DNA from: DASWHF01 sp036393295
GTDB taxonomy: Bacteria; Pseudomonadota; Gammaproteobacteria; Acidiferrobacterales; UBA6901
Length of the DNA stretch: 32,725 bases
Direction: 5' to 3'
Assembly (NCBI GenBank): GCA_036393295.1
Contig: DASWHF010000176.1
Location: 1-32,725, forward strand
Shown here: in pieces, positions 1 through 6,996 of the stretch
Layout: each line of letters starts with the position of its first letter
Position numbering within the stretch: position 1 is the first letter of the stretch
Made by a program: the position numbers and the translations under genes
The notes under the pieces: generated by a model
Seen by the model: the letters and a program-made list of their open reading frames with translations, nothing else
Told to the model about the DNA's origin: nothing
Database searches by the model: none

Positions 1-757
1 CCACGATGCGCAGCTCGCGATTGAACTCCAAACGGTCGAAGATCAGCGGCGGCGATTCCAGGCAGACATGCTCGGGGCGCAGATCGCCGTGCCCCTCGAC
101 CACGCGGCCGGTCGCGGCGCGCTGCTCGAACGGGCGCGGCAGCTGCTCGAGCAGCGCCTGCATCCGCCGATGTATCCGCCGCACCCGGTCGGCCGCCAGG
201 CCGAGGTCCGGATCGACGAGCACCTCCAGGTTGTCGCGCAGCCGCGCTTCGAGCCGGCGCCGATACTGCGCGCCGTCGGTCGCGGCCGGCCGCAACGCAC
301 GGTAGAAGTCCGCCAACCGGCGCGCAACCGCGCGCAGCGCATCGGCCGGCACCGCGCCGCGCGCAAGCAGCGCATCCAGCATGCGGTCCGCCGGCAGGCG
401 GCGCATCTTCACCAGCCAGTCCACCGGCTCACCCCTGCCGTCGACGCGGATCCGCCCGTCCGGCGCGCGCGCCAGCGGCACGGCGCCGAGATACACCCCG
501 GGGGCGAGCGGCGCGTTGAGCCGCACCTCCTCCGCGCAGTAATGCGCGCGCGCCGCCAGGCTGCTGAAGTCGAGGAAGTCGTAGCGCACCGGCTTCTTGA
601 GCTTGTAGACCAGCCGCTCGCCGAGAAACACCCAGGACATATGCGTCTCGATCGCCTCGATGCGTCCGGTTGGCTCGGAGTAGCTGCGCGCATCCTGGAG
701 CAGCGCGACCTTGGCGACGAGATCGGGTTCGGCGCCGGTTTCAGCCGCGCGGCCCAT
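1..757 (-). CDS. APH-like kinase / AAA family protein (COG2187-COG0645 type), C-terminus cut by window edge
   Basis: The minus-strand frame is open from an ATG at 757 to the window edge, so the 3' end is missing. The visible 252 residues look like an aminoglycoside-phosphotransferase-like fold. A lysine-rich strand (VYKLKKPVRYDFLDF) would contact nucleotide. The catalytic loop is HGDLRPEHVCL and is followed by IFDRLEFN, which stands in for the metal-binding DFG-type segment. Relatives usually carry a C-terminal P-loop ATPase/kinase domain (COG0645), which here would lie outside the window. The ATG begins 1 nt after the stop of the upstream hydrolase gene, so the two are very likely co-transcribed and translationally coupled. 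The substrate is unknown. The APH likeness does not by itself mean antibiotic resistance. Confidence 0.8.
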   Translation of the reverse strand, partial: MGRAAETGAEPDLVAKVALLQDARSYSEPTGRIEAIETHMSWVFLGERLVYKLKKPVRYDFLDFSSLAARAHYCAEEVRLNAPLAPGVYLGAVPLARAPDGRIRVDGRGEPVDWLVKMRRLPADRMLDALLARGAVPADALRAVARRLADFYRALRPAATDGAQYRRRLEARLRDNLEVLVDPDLGLAADRVRRIHRRMQALLEQLPRPFEQRAATGRVVEGHGDLRPEHVCLESPPLIFDRLEFNRELRIV

Positions 758-758
758 G

Positions 759-1415
759 CTAAGTTCCGCCGGCGCCGAGGTGGCGCGCGAACCAGTCGCC
801 GGCCAGGCGCGCCACGGCCTCGAGCGCGCCCGGCTCCTCGAACAAGTGAGTGGCGCCGGGCACGATATCGAGTCGTTTGACGCAGTCGAGCTCTGCGTAG
901 GCCTGCTCGTTCAAGGCGATGACGTCGGCATCGTCACCGCCGACGATAAGCAGCGTCGGTGCGCGCACCCGCGGCAGATCGGCCGCCGCCAGATCCGGAC
1001 GCCCGCCGCGCGACACCACGGCGCGCACCGCATCGCCGAGCGCCGCGGCGGCACTGAGCGCCGCGGCGGCACCGGTGCTGGCGCCGAAGTACCCGACCGC
1101 CAGTTCGGCGAGCGCGGGCTGCGCGCGCACCCAGCGGGTCGCCTCCAAAAGCCGCCGGGTGAGCAGGGCGATATCAAAGCGCGCGGCATACTCACGGTCT
1201 TCGGCTTCGCTGAGCAGATCGAACAACAAGGTGGCGATGCCCGCGCCCTGCAGGCTGGCGGCGACGAAGCGGTTGCGGCCGCTCAGGCGGCTGCTGCCGC
1301 TGCCGTGCGCGAACAGCACGATGCCGGTGGCGCCCGGCACCGCGCCGAGCGTGCCGCGGTGCAGCGCACCGTCGAGCCGCATCTCGATCTCCTGGCTGCG
1401 TCCCGCCTCGGACAT
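759..1415 (-). CDS. alpha/beta hydrolase, dienelactone-hydrolase-like
   Basis: This is a 218-residue cytoplasmic alpha/beta hydrolase. The oxyanion-side motif is VLFAHGSGSSR. The nucleophile elbow is GYFGASTGAAAAL, with the serine in GAST. The acid is in LLIVGGDDADVIAL and the histidine in PGATHLFEEPGAL. This arrangement is common in small hydrolases found beside phosphoribosyltransferases or kinases. I chose the ATG at 1415 because GAGGA lies 6 nt upstream. An in-frame ATG at 1421 overlaps that ribosome-binding site, and the longer upstream reading frame is low-complexity. The gene is divergent from the thioredoxin-like gene at 1604 and abuts the kinase-like gene downstream. The substrate cannot be predicted. 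Confidence 0.85.
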   Translation of the reverse strand: MSEAGRSQEIEMRLDGALHRGTLGAVPGATGIVLFAHGSGSSRLSGRNRFVAASLQGAGIATLLFDLLSEAEDREYAARFDIALLTRRLLEATRWVRAQPALAELAVGYFGASTGAAAALSAAAALGDAVRAVVSRGGRPDLAAADLPRVRAPTLLIVGGDDADVIALNEQAYAELDCVKRLDIVPGATHLFEEPGALEAVARLAGDWFARHLGAGGT

Positions 1416-1603
1416 GCGCATTCCTCGGGTATCCGCGGATGGTGAGCCGGCGCCGGGCCGGCACACCCACCTTAGCGCCTGGCCGGCGGCGGCGCAATCG
1501 GCGCAACGGAGATGCGGGCCGGCACCGGGCGTGCAAGGTCCGGCCGGCGGCCACGACCAAGCTCGATACGCGGACGAAATCGTCAAACGGGGAGGCTATG
1601 GTT

Positions 1604-2128
1604 ATGACCGGCGCACGACGGGTTCTCGCTCGAACACTGATGTTGTTGATGCTGGCCCGCAGCGCGGTGGCGGCACCGGTCGGTGCGCCGGCGCCGGCCA
1701 TCGAGACCGACACCTGGCTCAACAGCGAGCCACTGACGCTCGCGTCGCTGCGCGGGCAGGTGGTGCTGGTCGAGTTCTGGACCTTCGATTGCCACAACTG
1801 CCGCAACGTCGAACCCTACGTCAAGGACTGGTATGCGCGCTATCGTGAGCGCGGCTTCATCGTCGTCGCGGTGCACTCGCCCGAGTTCGCTCACGAGCGC
1901 GACGTCGGCAATGTCCGCCGCTACGTCGAGCGCCGTGGCATCGACTACCCGGTGGCGATCGACAACAACTTCGCCATCTGGAAGCGCTATGCCAACCGCT
2001 ACTGGCCGGCCATGTACTTCATCGACCGGCGCGGCATCCTGCGCCATATCCGGATCGGCGAGGGCGGCTATGCGCGCTCGGCGACGCTGATCGAGACACT
2101 GCTCGCCGAACCCGCCGAAGCCCCCTGA
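1604..2128 (+). CDS. exported thioredoxin-like protein (DipZ/TlpA-type redoxin domain)
   Basis: This is a 174-residue protein with an N-terminal hydrophobic signal (LARTLMLLMLARSAVAA) followed by a redoxin fold. The active site is WTFDCHNCRNVEPYV, a C-x2-C motif in the context typical of DipZ-like TlpA domains (WTxxCxNCxR). The cis-proline-side segment YWPAMYFIDRRG follows. The family works in the periplasm as a thiol-disulfide oxidoreductase. I chose ATG 1604 because GGAGG at 1591-1595 sits 8 nt upstream; the ATG at 1598 would be only 2 nt from it. There is no integral DipZ/CcdA membrane domain next to it, so its electron donor must be encoded elsewhere. Confidence 0.85.
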   Translation: MTGARRVLARTLMLLMLARSAVAAPVGAPAPAIETDTWLNSEPLTLASLRGQVVLVEFWTFDCHNCRNVEPYVKDWYARYRERGFIVVAVHSPEFAHERDVGNVRRYVERRGIDYPVAIDNNFAIWKRYANRYWPAMYFIDRRGILRHIRIGEGGYARSATLIETLLAEPAEAP

Positions 2129-2235
2129 CCCGGACCACCGCGTTCGTCCGCCACCGGCGCGTCCCTCGGGGCGTATCTCGGCAGGCGGCGGCGCGGATGA
2201 CACCCCGGGGGCCGGCTGTTAAACTCCCCTGCCCC

Positions 2236-2925
2236 ATGACCCAGCAGGCGATCGTTTCCGGGCGCGGTCTTTCCCGCCAATACCGACTCGGCGCGTCGAC
2301 CGTGCCGGCGCTGCGCGACGTGGACATCGACATCCTGCGCGGCGATTTCGTCGCGCTCCAGGGGCCCTCGGGCAGCGGCAAGACCACGCTCATCAACCTC
2401 CTCGGCCTGCTCGACCATCCGGACGCCGGCAGCGTCATGGTCGGCGGCGCCGACGCCGAGTCCTTGAGCGACGACGAGCGCGCCGACCTGCGCCGCGACC
2501 GTTTCGGCTTCGTCTTCCAGACATTCAATCTCGTGCCGGTCTTGAGCGCCGCCGAGAACGTCGCCTACCCGATGAGCCTCAAGGGGCTGGACGGCCGCGG
2601 CGCGCGCAAGCGCGCCACCGAGCTGCTCGCGGCGGTCGGCATCGCCGACAAGGCCGGCGTGCGCCCCGACCTGCTGTCCGGCGGCCAGCGCCAGCGCGTG
2701 GCGATAGCCCGGGCCCTGGCCAACGAACCGGGCATCGTCTTCGCCGACGAACCGACCGCCAACCTCGACTCGCGCACCGCCGACGCGATTCTCGATCTCA
2801 TGCAGGCGCTGAACGAATCGCGCGGCGTTGCCTTCGTCATCGCCACGCACGACCCGCGCGTCGTGGCGCGCGCCCGCCGCGTCGTGGCGCTGCACGACGG
2901 CCAGATCCTGGAGCCGGCCGCGTGA
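2236..2925 (+). CDS. ABC transporter ATP-binding protein, LolD/MacB type
   Basis: This is a 229-residue nucleotide-binding subunit. Walker A is GPSGSGKT (residues about 43-50), the Q-loop is in VFQTFNLVP (about 94-102), the signature is LSGGQRQR (147-154), Walker B is IVFADEPTANLD (167-178), and the switch histidine is in ATHDPR (205). The FQTFNLVPVLSAAENV segment is typical of the LolD/MacB/FtsE branch, which powers lipoprotein release or mechanotransmission rather than simple import. An in-frame start exists at 2197, but ATG 2236 gives the normal family N-terminus. The stop codon overlaps the GTG of the permease gene by 4 nt. With the permease and the LolA-like gene it forms a three-gene operon. 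Confidence 0.95.
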   Translation: MTQQAIVSGRGLSRQYRLGASTVPALRDVDIDILRGDFVALQGPSGSGKTTLINLLGLLDHPDAGSVMVGGADAESLSDDERADLRRDRFGFVFQTFNLVPVLSAAENVAYPMSLKGLDGRGARKRATELLAAVGIADKAGVRPDLLSGGQRQRVAIARALANEPGIVFADEPTANLDSRTADAILDLMQALNESRGVAFVIATHDPRVVARARRVVALHDGQILEPAA

Positions 2926-4145
2926 CCCGCTGGCGGCTGGCCTGGCGCAACCTCGCGCGCAACCGGCGGCGCAGCCTGCTGAGCGGCAGCGTCATCGCCT
3001 TCGGCTTCGCCGCCATGGCGCTGGCCGGCGGTTTCATGCTGCAGTCGTTCTCCGGGCTCAAGGACACCGCGATCAAGAGCGGTCTCGGCCATCTGCAGTT
3101 CGCCGATGCGCGCGCCTTCGACGGCAGCGAGGACACGACGCTCGAATACGGCTTGAGCCGGGCAGCGGCCCTGGCCGCGCAGCTCGGCCGCGATCCGGCG
3201 GTGGCGGTGGTGATGCCGCGCGTGGAGTTCTTCGGACTGGTGACGGCCGGCGCGCGCTCGATCCCGTTCATGGGCGTCGGCGTCGAGCCCGACGCCGAGC
3301 GGCGCGGATCGCACATCCCCGGCACCGTCGAGCGCGGCGAGTGGCTCGCCGCCGGCGGGCGCGGCGCGGTGCTCGGCGGCGGCCTGGCCGATTCGCTCAA
3401 GGTCGGCGTCGGGGACGTGATCACGCTGCTCGCCACCACGCCGGACGGCACCCTCAATGCCGTCGATGCCACCGTCGCCGGCATCGCCGCGGTCTCGGTC
3501 AAGGAGTTGAGCGAACGCTATCTGGCGATTCCGCTCACACTCGCGCAGGAACTGCTCGACGCCGAGGACCGGGTGTCGCGCGTCTCGGTGCTGTTGCGCC
3601 CGGACAGCCAGGAGGCCGCAACCGGCGCGCGCCTGCTGGCCGCGCTCGGCGGCGACTACCCGGAGATGACGGTCAGGCGCTGGGACGAGCTCGCGGTGTT
3701 CTACGGCCAGGTGAAGCGGCTCTACCTCGGCATCTTCGGTTTCATGGGGGGCGTGCTGGTGGTGGTCGTGTTCCTGGCGACGGTCAACACCACGCTCATG
3801 TCCGTCACCGAGCGCACCCGCGAGATCGGCACGCTGCGCGCGATCGGCGCGCGCCGGCGCCCGCTGGTGGCCGGCTTCCTCGCCGAGGGCGTGCTGCTCG
3901 GCCTGGTCGGCTGCGGCCTCGGCGCGCTGCTCGCGCTCGGCATCAGCCTCGGCCTCAACGCCTCGGGCATCGTGATGCCGCCGCCGCCGGGCTTCACGCG
4001 CGGCGCGCCGATCCATATCGAGATCGAGCCGCTGGCCTATGCGGTCGCGGCCGCCGCCATGCTGGTCACCTTGCTGCTGGCCTCGTATTTCCCGGCGCGG
4101 CGCGCGGCGCGCGCGCCGATCGTGGAGTCGCTCACTCATGTCTGA
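2922..4145 (+). CDS. ABC transporter permease, FtsX/MacB/LolCE family
   Basis: This is a 407-residue permease starting at a GTG that overlaps the ATPase stop (GTGA). One transmembrane helix follows a basic N-terminus (RRRSLLSGSVIAFGFAAMAL). A periplasmic MacB-type domain of about 230 residues comes next. Three C-terminal helices make up the FtsX domain: around GFMGGVLVVVVFLATVN, LAEGVLLGLVGCGLGALL and AVAAAAMLVTLLLAS. The coupling segment TERTREIGTLRAIGARR after the second helix is the classic contact with the ATPase. With the neighbouring ATPase and LolA-like protein the likely job is extraction or transport of a lipoprotein or other envelope substrate, but the substrate is not evident. The stop overlaps the next ATG by 8 nt. 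Confidence 0.93.
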   Translation: MTRWRLAWRNLARNRRRSLLSGSVIAFGFAAMALAGGFMLQSFSGLKDTAIKSGLGHLQFADARAFDGSEDTTLEYGLSRAAALAAQLGRDPAVAVVMPRVEFFGLVTAGARSIPFMGVGVEPDAERRGSHIPGTVERGEWLAAGGRGAVLGGGLADSLKVGVGDVITLLATTPDGTLNAVDATVAGIAAVSVKELSERYLAIPLTLAQELLDAEDRVSRVSVLLRPDSQEAATGARLLAALGGDYPEMTVRRWDELAVFYGQVKRLYLGIFGFMGGVLVVVVFLATVNTTLMSVTERTREIGTLRAIGARRRPLVAGFLAEGVLLGLVGCGLGALLALGISLGLNASGIVMPPPPGFTRGAPIHIEIEPLAYAVAAAAMLVTLLLASYFPARRAARAPIVESLTHV

Positions 4146-4869
4146 GTTGCTGTTGATCGTTGCGCTGCTCGCCGCCCCGGACGAAGTCGGCGCGCTGCTC
4201 GCCGCCGCCGATGCGCCGCGCGTCGCCTTCATCGGCAGCAGCGTCACGCTGCGCGCCACGCTGCTGGCGCAAGGCAAACCCGCTCGGACCGCGGAGTTCG
4301 TGCTGCACGTCGGCGGCGAGGACCGGCAGCTGGTCGAGTTCCTGGACGGCCGGCAGCGCGGCCGCAAGTTCCTGACGCGCGGCGACCGCTCCTGGCTGCT
4401 GGTGCCCGGCGCCCGGCATCCGATCGCGATCAGTCCCAACCAGAAGATGTTCGGCGGCCTGGCGTTCGCCGACGTCGCGCGCGTGCGCCTGGCCGCAGAT
4501 TACGACGGGACGCTGCGCGCCGAACCCGGTCCCTGCGTCGAGGACGGCGACGGACCCTGCCGGGTCGTCGACGTCCGTGCACGCAGCAAGGCGGCACCCT
4601 ACGCGTCGGGAACACTGTGGATCGACGCCGCCGGCCTGCTGCGCCGGGCCCAATACGCGCTGGCCTCGGGCAAACCGGCCAAACGGGTCCAACACGAGTA
4701 CCGCAAGCGCGGCGCTGAGACGGTGCTGGCGCGGTCCGTGGTCTTCGACCTGATCAATCCCCAGCAGGCCCTGCGCACCGAGCTTGAATACCTCAAGCAA
4801 CGGCGCCGCGAGTTTCCCTCCGGCTGGTTCGATCCGGGACCGGCAGAGGGGGAAAAGGGGTCGGAGTGA
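4138..4869 (+). CDS. outer-membrane lipoprotein-sorting (LolA-like, COG2834) protein; C-terminus supplied by palindromic repeat
   Basis: This is a 243-residue protein translationally coupled to the permease (ATG 4138 lies inside its stop region). It has a short hydrophobic start (LLLIVALLAA) without a strongly basic n-region, so signal-peptide status is uncertain. The body shows the LolA/LolB-like half-barrel pattern of COG2834: a strand-rich segment, RGDRSWLLVPG, SPNQKMFGG, and a C-terminal antiparallel region with VVDVRARS and LWIDAAGLLRRAQY. The family is commonly encoded beside MacB/LolCDE-like transporters and probably carries the exported lipid or lipoprotein. The last residues, EKGSE, and the TGA come from the left arm of the palindrome at 4853-4951, so the native C-terminus has been replaced or extended by the element. 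Confidence 0.82.
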   Translation: MSELLLIVALLAAPDEVGALLAAADAPRVAFIGSSVTLRATLLAQGKPARTAEFVLHVGGEDRQLVEFLDGRQRGRKFLTRGDRSWLLVPGARHPIAISPNQKMFGGLAFADVARVRLAADYDGTLRAEPGPCVEDGDGPCRVVDVRARSKAAPYASGTLWIDAAGLLRRAQYALASGKPAKRVQHEYRKRGAETVLARSVVFDLINPQQALRTELEYLKQRRREFPSGWFDPGPAEGEKGSE

Positions 4870-4951
4870 TTTATTTTTAGGCAATCGCCGATCCCACGCG
4901 TCGGCACTTACAGACGGGATTGCCTAAAAATAAATCACTCCGACCCCTTTT
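4853..4951. repeat. palindromic repeat A, copy 1 (34-bp perfect arms)
   Basis: The left arm at 4853-4886 and the right arm at 4918-4951 are perfect 34-nt inverted repeats beginning AAAAGGGGTCGGAGTGA. They are separated by 31 nt that contain a further 5-bp stem (4887-4891 with 4901-4905). The element sits between convergent genes and carries the stop codons of both: the LolA-like gene enters from the left and the small membrane protein from the right, each ending -KGSE. A second copy is at 5719-5820. It could act as a bidirectional terminator or mRNA 3'-end stabiliser. It resembles a non-autonomous, RAYT/REP-type or MITE-like sequence, although no transposase adjoins it. Confidence 0.9.
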
Positions 4952-5243
4952 TCTGGCGCCGGACGACGATGTACTCCCCTTCGAGCACTTTGCCCGCGGG
5001 CTGCTTGCGTGGCGCCGCGGCGGGATCCGCGGCCCGGCGACGCAACTGGCGTCGCAGCCACCACAGGCGCAGGCCGATGCCGAGGCTGATCAGGACGAAC
5101 AACGCCAGGAAGGCCGTGAAGAACATCACGCCGAGTATCGCCATGCCGATCAGCACCGGGGTCAGCAACAGGTAATACAGCCAGCCGCGCTGCGGCGGAA
5201 ACAGCAGGAAGCGCGGGGTGAACGGATCGCGTGGTTGGGGCAT
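4935..5243 (-). CDS. small two-helix membrane protein, function unknown
   Basis: This is a 102-residue protein starting at ATG 5243. Residues from about 20 to 65 form two closely spaced hydrophobic helices (GWLYYLLLTPVLIGMAILGV and FFTAFLALFVLISLGIGL). A basic, arginine-rich cytoplasmic stretch follows (LRLWWLRRQLRRRAA), then a short tail VLEGEYIVVRRQK. I do not recognise the family. The final KGSE and the TGA are encoded by the right arm of the palindromic element at 4853-4951. It lies 64 nt downstream of the Cys-rich hypothetical gene on the same strand and may share its transcript. Confidence 0.7.
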   Translation of the reverse strand: MPQPRDPFTPRFLLFPPQRGWLYYLLLTPVLIGMAILGVMFFTAFLALFVLISLGIGLRLWWLRRQLRRRAADPAAAPRKQPAGKVLEGEYIVVRRQKKGSE

Positions 5244-5307
5244 GTTCGTCGTGTCGTCGTGGATTCGGAAGGCTACGCCTGTACAGACCGCGCCGCGCTA
5301 TGGACGT

Positions 5308-5772
5308 TCAGGACCGCGACCCGCCGCGACGCGTCAACCGATAGGCGGCGATGTCCCTCACCAGCTCCGGGTAAGGCAACGCGTCCAGCGCATGATACCG
5401 CCGCCTGGCCGCCTCCACCAGGGCGTGAATGTCCGCCGCCCGGCCGTCGGCGGTCGCGCCAGGGTCGAGCAGTCGCTGCAGGCCGGCCAGCCCGCCGTAG
5501 AGAATCCGCATCTCCTTGCCAAACGCGAGCCCCGCGGTGGTGTCGGTGACCTTGAGCGCGAAACGCGCGTTGTCGCGCAGTGCCTTGACGAGATCGATGC
5601 AGTCGCGCCGCGCCGGCGCCGCGCGGCAACGCACGCCGGTGCGCTCGCCGACGACGTAGCGCTCGGCCAGCGCGCAGTCGCAGCGGGTGCTCAGGATCGC
5701 CTTCTCGAACGGGCAATTAAGGGGTCGGAGTGATTTATTTTTAGGCAATCGAATCGTTACTCGAGCTCGCAT
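5308..5772 (-). CDS. Cys-rich hypothetical protein with repeat-derived N-terminus (probable chimera)
   Basis: The frame is open from ATG 5772 to 5308 (154 residues). The body starts at about residue 20 with CPFEKAILSTRCDCALAERY and has a C-x10-C-x-C-x15-C-x8-C cysteine spacing that could bind a metal or cluster. I do not recognise the family. The first 19 residues do not look native: the ATG lies in the loop of palindromic element 2 (5719-5820), and residues including LPKNKSLRPL are a translation of its left arm. No ribosome-binding site is visible before ATG 5772. The element has therefore either replaced the original start region, giving a fusion, or silenced the gene. The downstream part has normal gene-like composition. 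Confidence 0.55.
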   Translation of the reverse strand: MRARVTIRLPKNKSLRPLNCPFEKAILSTRCDCALAERYVVGERTGVRCRAAPARRDCIDLVKALRDNARFALKVTDTTAGLAFGKEMRILYGGLAGLQRLLDPGATADGRAADIHALVEAARRRYHALDALPYPELVRDIAAYRLTRRGGSRS

Positions 5773-5820
5773 GACCGCGCGTGGACAGGATTGTCTAAAA
5801 ATAAATCACTCCGACCCCTT
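5719..5820. repeat. palindromic repeat A, copy 2 (32-bp arms, one G-T pair)
   Basis: The left arm at 5719-5750 and the right arm at 5789-5820 are inverted repeats, nearly identical in sequence to copy 1. The only arm mismatch is at 5794 (T instead of C), which still pairs as G-T. The 38-nt loop is unrelated to the loop of copy 1, so the arms are the conserved part. The right arm supplies the -KGSE and stop of the carboxylesterase. The left arm, read in the same direction, enters the coding frame of the Cys-rich gene. The copy separates two minus-strand genes rather than convergent ones. Confidence 0.9.
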
Positions 5821-6495
5821 TTCCAGCACCTGCTGGAGGAACGCGCCGATGTCCTTGATCTCCTGGGGATGCACGGCGTGCTCCATCGGGTACTCGTGCC
5901 ATTCGATATTCGCGCCGGCCGCCTTGAGCAGGTTGTGCGCGGCATGGCCGATGGCGTACGGCACGACGCCATCGTGGGTGCCGTGCGCCATGAAGATCGG
6001 GGTCGCGCGATTCTCCGCGTGCGCGTCGCGCATCAGCGTGGCGGCGAACGGCACCGGCACCGACAGCGCCAGGATGCCGGCCAGGCGCTGCGGATGGCGC
6101 AGGCCGGCCACCAGCGCGATCGCCCCACCCTGCGAGAATCCGGCGAGCACGATGCGCCCGACCGGAATGCCGCGCGCGATCTCGCGCTCGATGAGCTCGC
6201 CGACGATCTCGACGGATTCCTGGATATGCGTGGCCTTCTGGTTGAAGCCGCTGTCGGTAATTTCCATGTCGTACCAGGCGCGCATGACGTAACCGTTGTT
6301 CAGCGTGACGGCACGGTAGGGCGCATGCGGGAACACGAAGCGCAGCGCCAGGGTACGCGGCAGCCCGAGCTCCGGCACGATCGGCTCAAAGTCGTGGCCG
6401 TCGGCGCCGAGCCCGTGCAGCCAGATCACGGCGCCGGTCGGATCGCGGCCGGTGACGATCTCGACCGGTTCGGCGCTCTCCTCGTCCGGCGTCAT
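5806..6495 (-). CDS. carboxylesterase / phospholipase (alpha/beta hydrolase, EstB-like)
   Basis: This is a 229-residue serine hydrolase of the phospholipase/carboxylesterase family. It shows VIWLHGLGADGHDF near the N-terminus, nucleophile elbow LAGFSQGGAIAL, aspartate in AHGTHDGVVPY and histidine in YPMEHAVHPQEI, which completes the triad. The family hydrolyses short-chain esters in the cytoplasm; the physiological substrate is unknown. Start ATG 6495 overlaps the queD stop in an ATGA, so the genes are coupled. The natural C-terminus appears to be about FLQQVL. The last residues EKGSE and the TGA are contributed by the right arm of palindromic element 2. Confidence 0.93.
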   Translation of the reverse strand: MTPDEESAEPVEIVTGRDPTGAVIWLHGLGADGHDFEPIVPELGLPRTLALRFVFPHAPYRAVTLNNGYVMRAWYDMEITDSGFNQKATHIQESVEIVGELIEREIARGIPVGRIVLAGFSQGGAIALVAGLRHPQRLAGILALSVPVPFAATLMRDAHAENRATPIFMAHGTHDGVVPYAIGHAAHNLLKAAGANIEWHEYPMEHAVHPQEIKDIGAFLQQVLEKGSE

Positions 6496-6860
6496 GCCCG
6501 CTCGTCCTCGCCGCGATACACGCAGCCGGCGGTGCAGGTCTCGCGCACCACGACCTGCGACAGCTGCGGCAGCGCCGGTTTCAGGCGCTGCCAGATCCAG
6601 CGCGAGAGATTCTCGCTGGTCGGATTCTCCAGGCCCGCGACCTCGTTCAGATAGTGGTGATCGAGCTGCTCATAGAGCGGCTGAAAGGCGCGGGCGAGAT
6701 CGGCGAAATCGAGCACCCAGCCTTCCTGGGCCGATACCGGCCCGCTGGCGCGGATTTCGACGCGGAAGGAATGGCCGTGCAGGCGCCGGCACTTGTGCGT
6801 GTCCGGAAGATTGGGCAGGTGATGCGCCGCCTCGATATGGAACCGCTTGAAAATCTCCAC
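6492..6860 (-). CDS. queD: 6-carboxy-5,6,7,8-tetrahydropterin synthase (QueD)
   Basis: This is a 122-residue homologue of 6-pyruvoyltetrahydropterin synthase. It converts 7,8-dihydroneopterin triphosphate to 6-carboxytetrahydropterin in queuosine (preQ0) synthesis. Zinc ligands are the histidine in FHIEAAHHL and the HGH in RRLHGHSF. The catalytic cysteine is in THKCRRLHGH. ENPTSENLSRWIW and the glutamate in VVVRETCTAG are also conserved. I chose GTG 6860 because GGAG lies 6 nt upstream and the resulting length fits the family. An ATG at 6920 would add 20 residues of unlikely sequence. The other queuosine genes are not in the window. The next gene is the coupled carboxylesterase. Confidence 0.9.
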   Translation of the reverse strand: MEIFKRFHIEAAHHLPNLPDTHKCRRLHGHSFRVEIRASGPVSAQEGWVLDFADLARAFQPLYEQLDHHYLNEVAGLENPTSENLSRWIWQRLKPALPQLSQVVVRETCTAGCVYRGEDERA

Positions 6861-6952
6861 CGTCGTCTCCGCGAATCCCTCGTTAAAATCATAGTTTATC
6901 GACTCCCGCCGGGCTGACAACCCTCGCGCCGGGGCGACGAATGGCGTTATAC

Positions 6953-6996
6953 TCTAACGGGATGTTGATAAACTCGTTTATCAACATCCCGTTAGA
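6953..6996. repeat. perfect 21-bp inverted repeat with 2-nt spacer
   Basis: The arms at 6953-6973 and 6976-6996 are exact reverse complements separated only by TC, giving a 44-bp near-perfect palindrome that starts TCTAACGGGATGTTGATAA. It sits upstream of queD (minus) and immediately before structured element B1. Its inner motif (GTTTATCAACATC) resembles the 3' terminal motif of element B1 (TTTTTCAACATC at 7143-7154), so it may be the terminal hairpin of a partial neighbouring copy of that family. Confidence 0.85.

Noticed and set aside
1..757. Antibiotic-resistance aminoglycoside phosphotransferase
   Set aside because: The APH-like fold is shared by many housekeeping kinases. The visible sequence fits the COG2187-type group, not a known resistance enzyme.
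2565..4439. Long minus-strand open frame of 624 codons
   Set aside because: It lies opposite the clear ABC transporter genes, is dominated by Arg/Ala/His low-complexity sequence and has no recognisable motif. It is an effect of high G+C.
5218..5733. Plus-strand frame that also ends -KGSE in element 2
   Set aside because: It overlaps the Cys-rich gene on the other strand and has shadow composition, so it was not counted among the genes using the element's stop.
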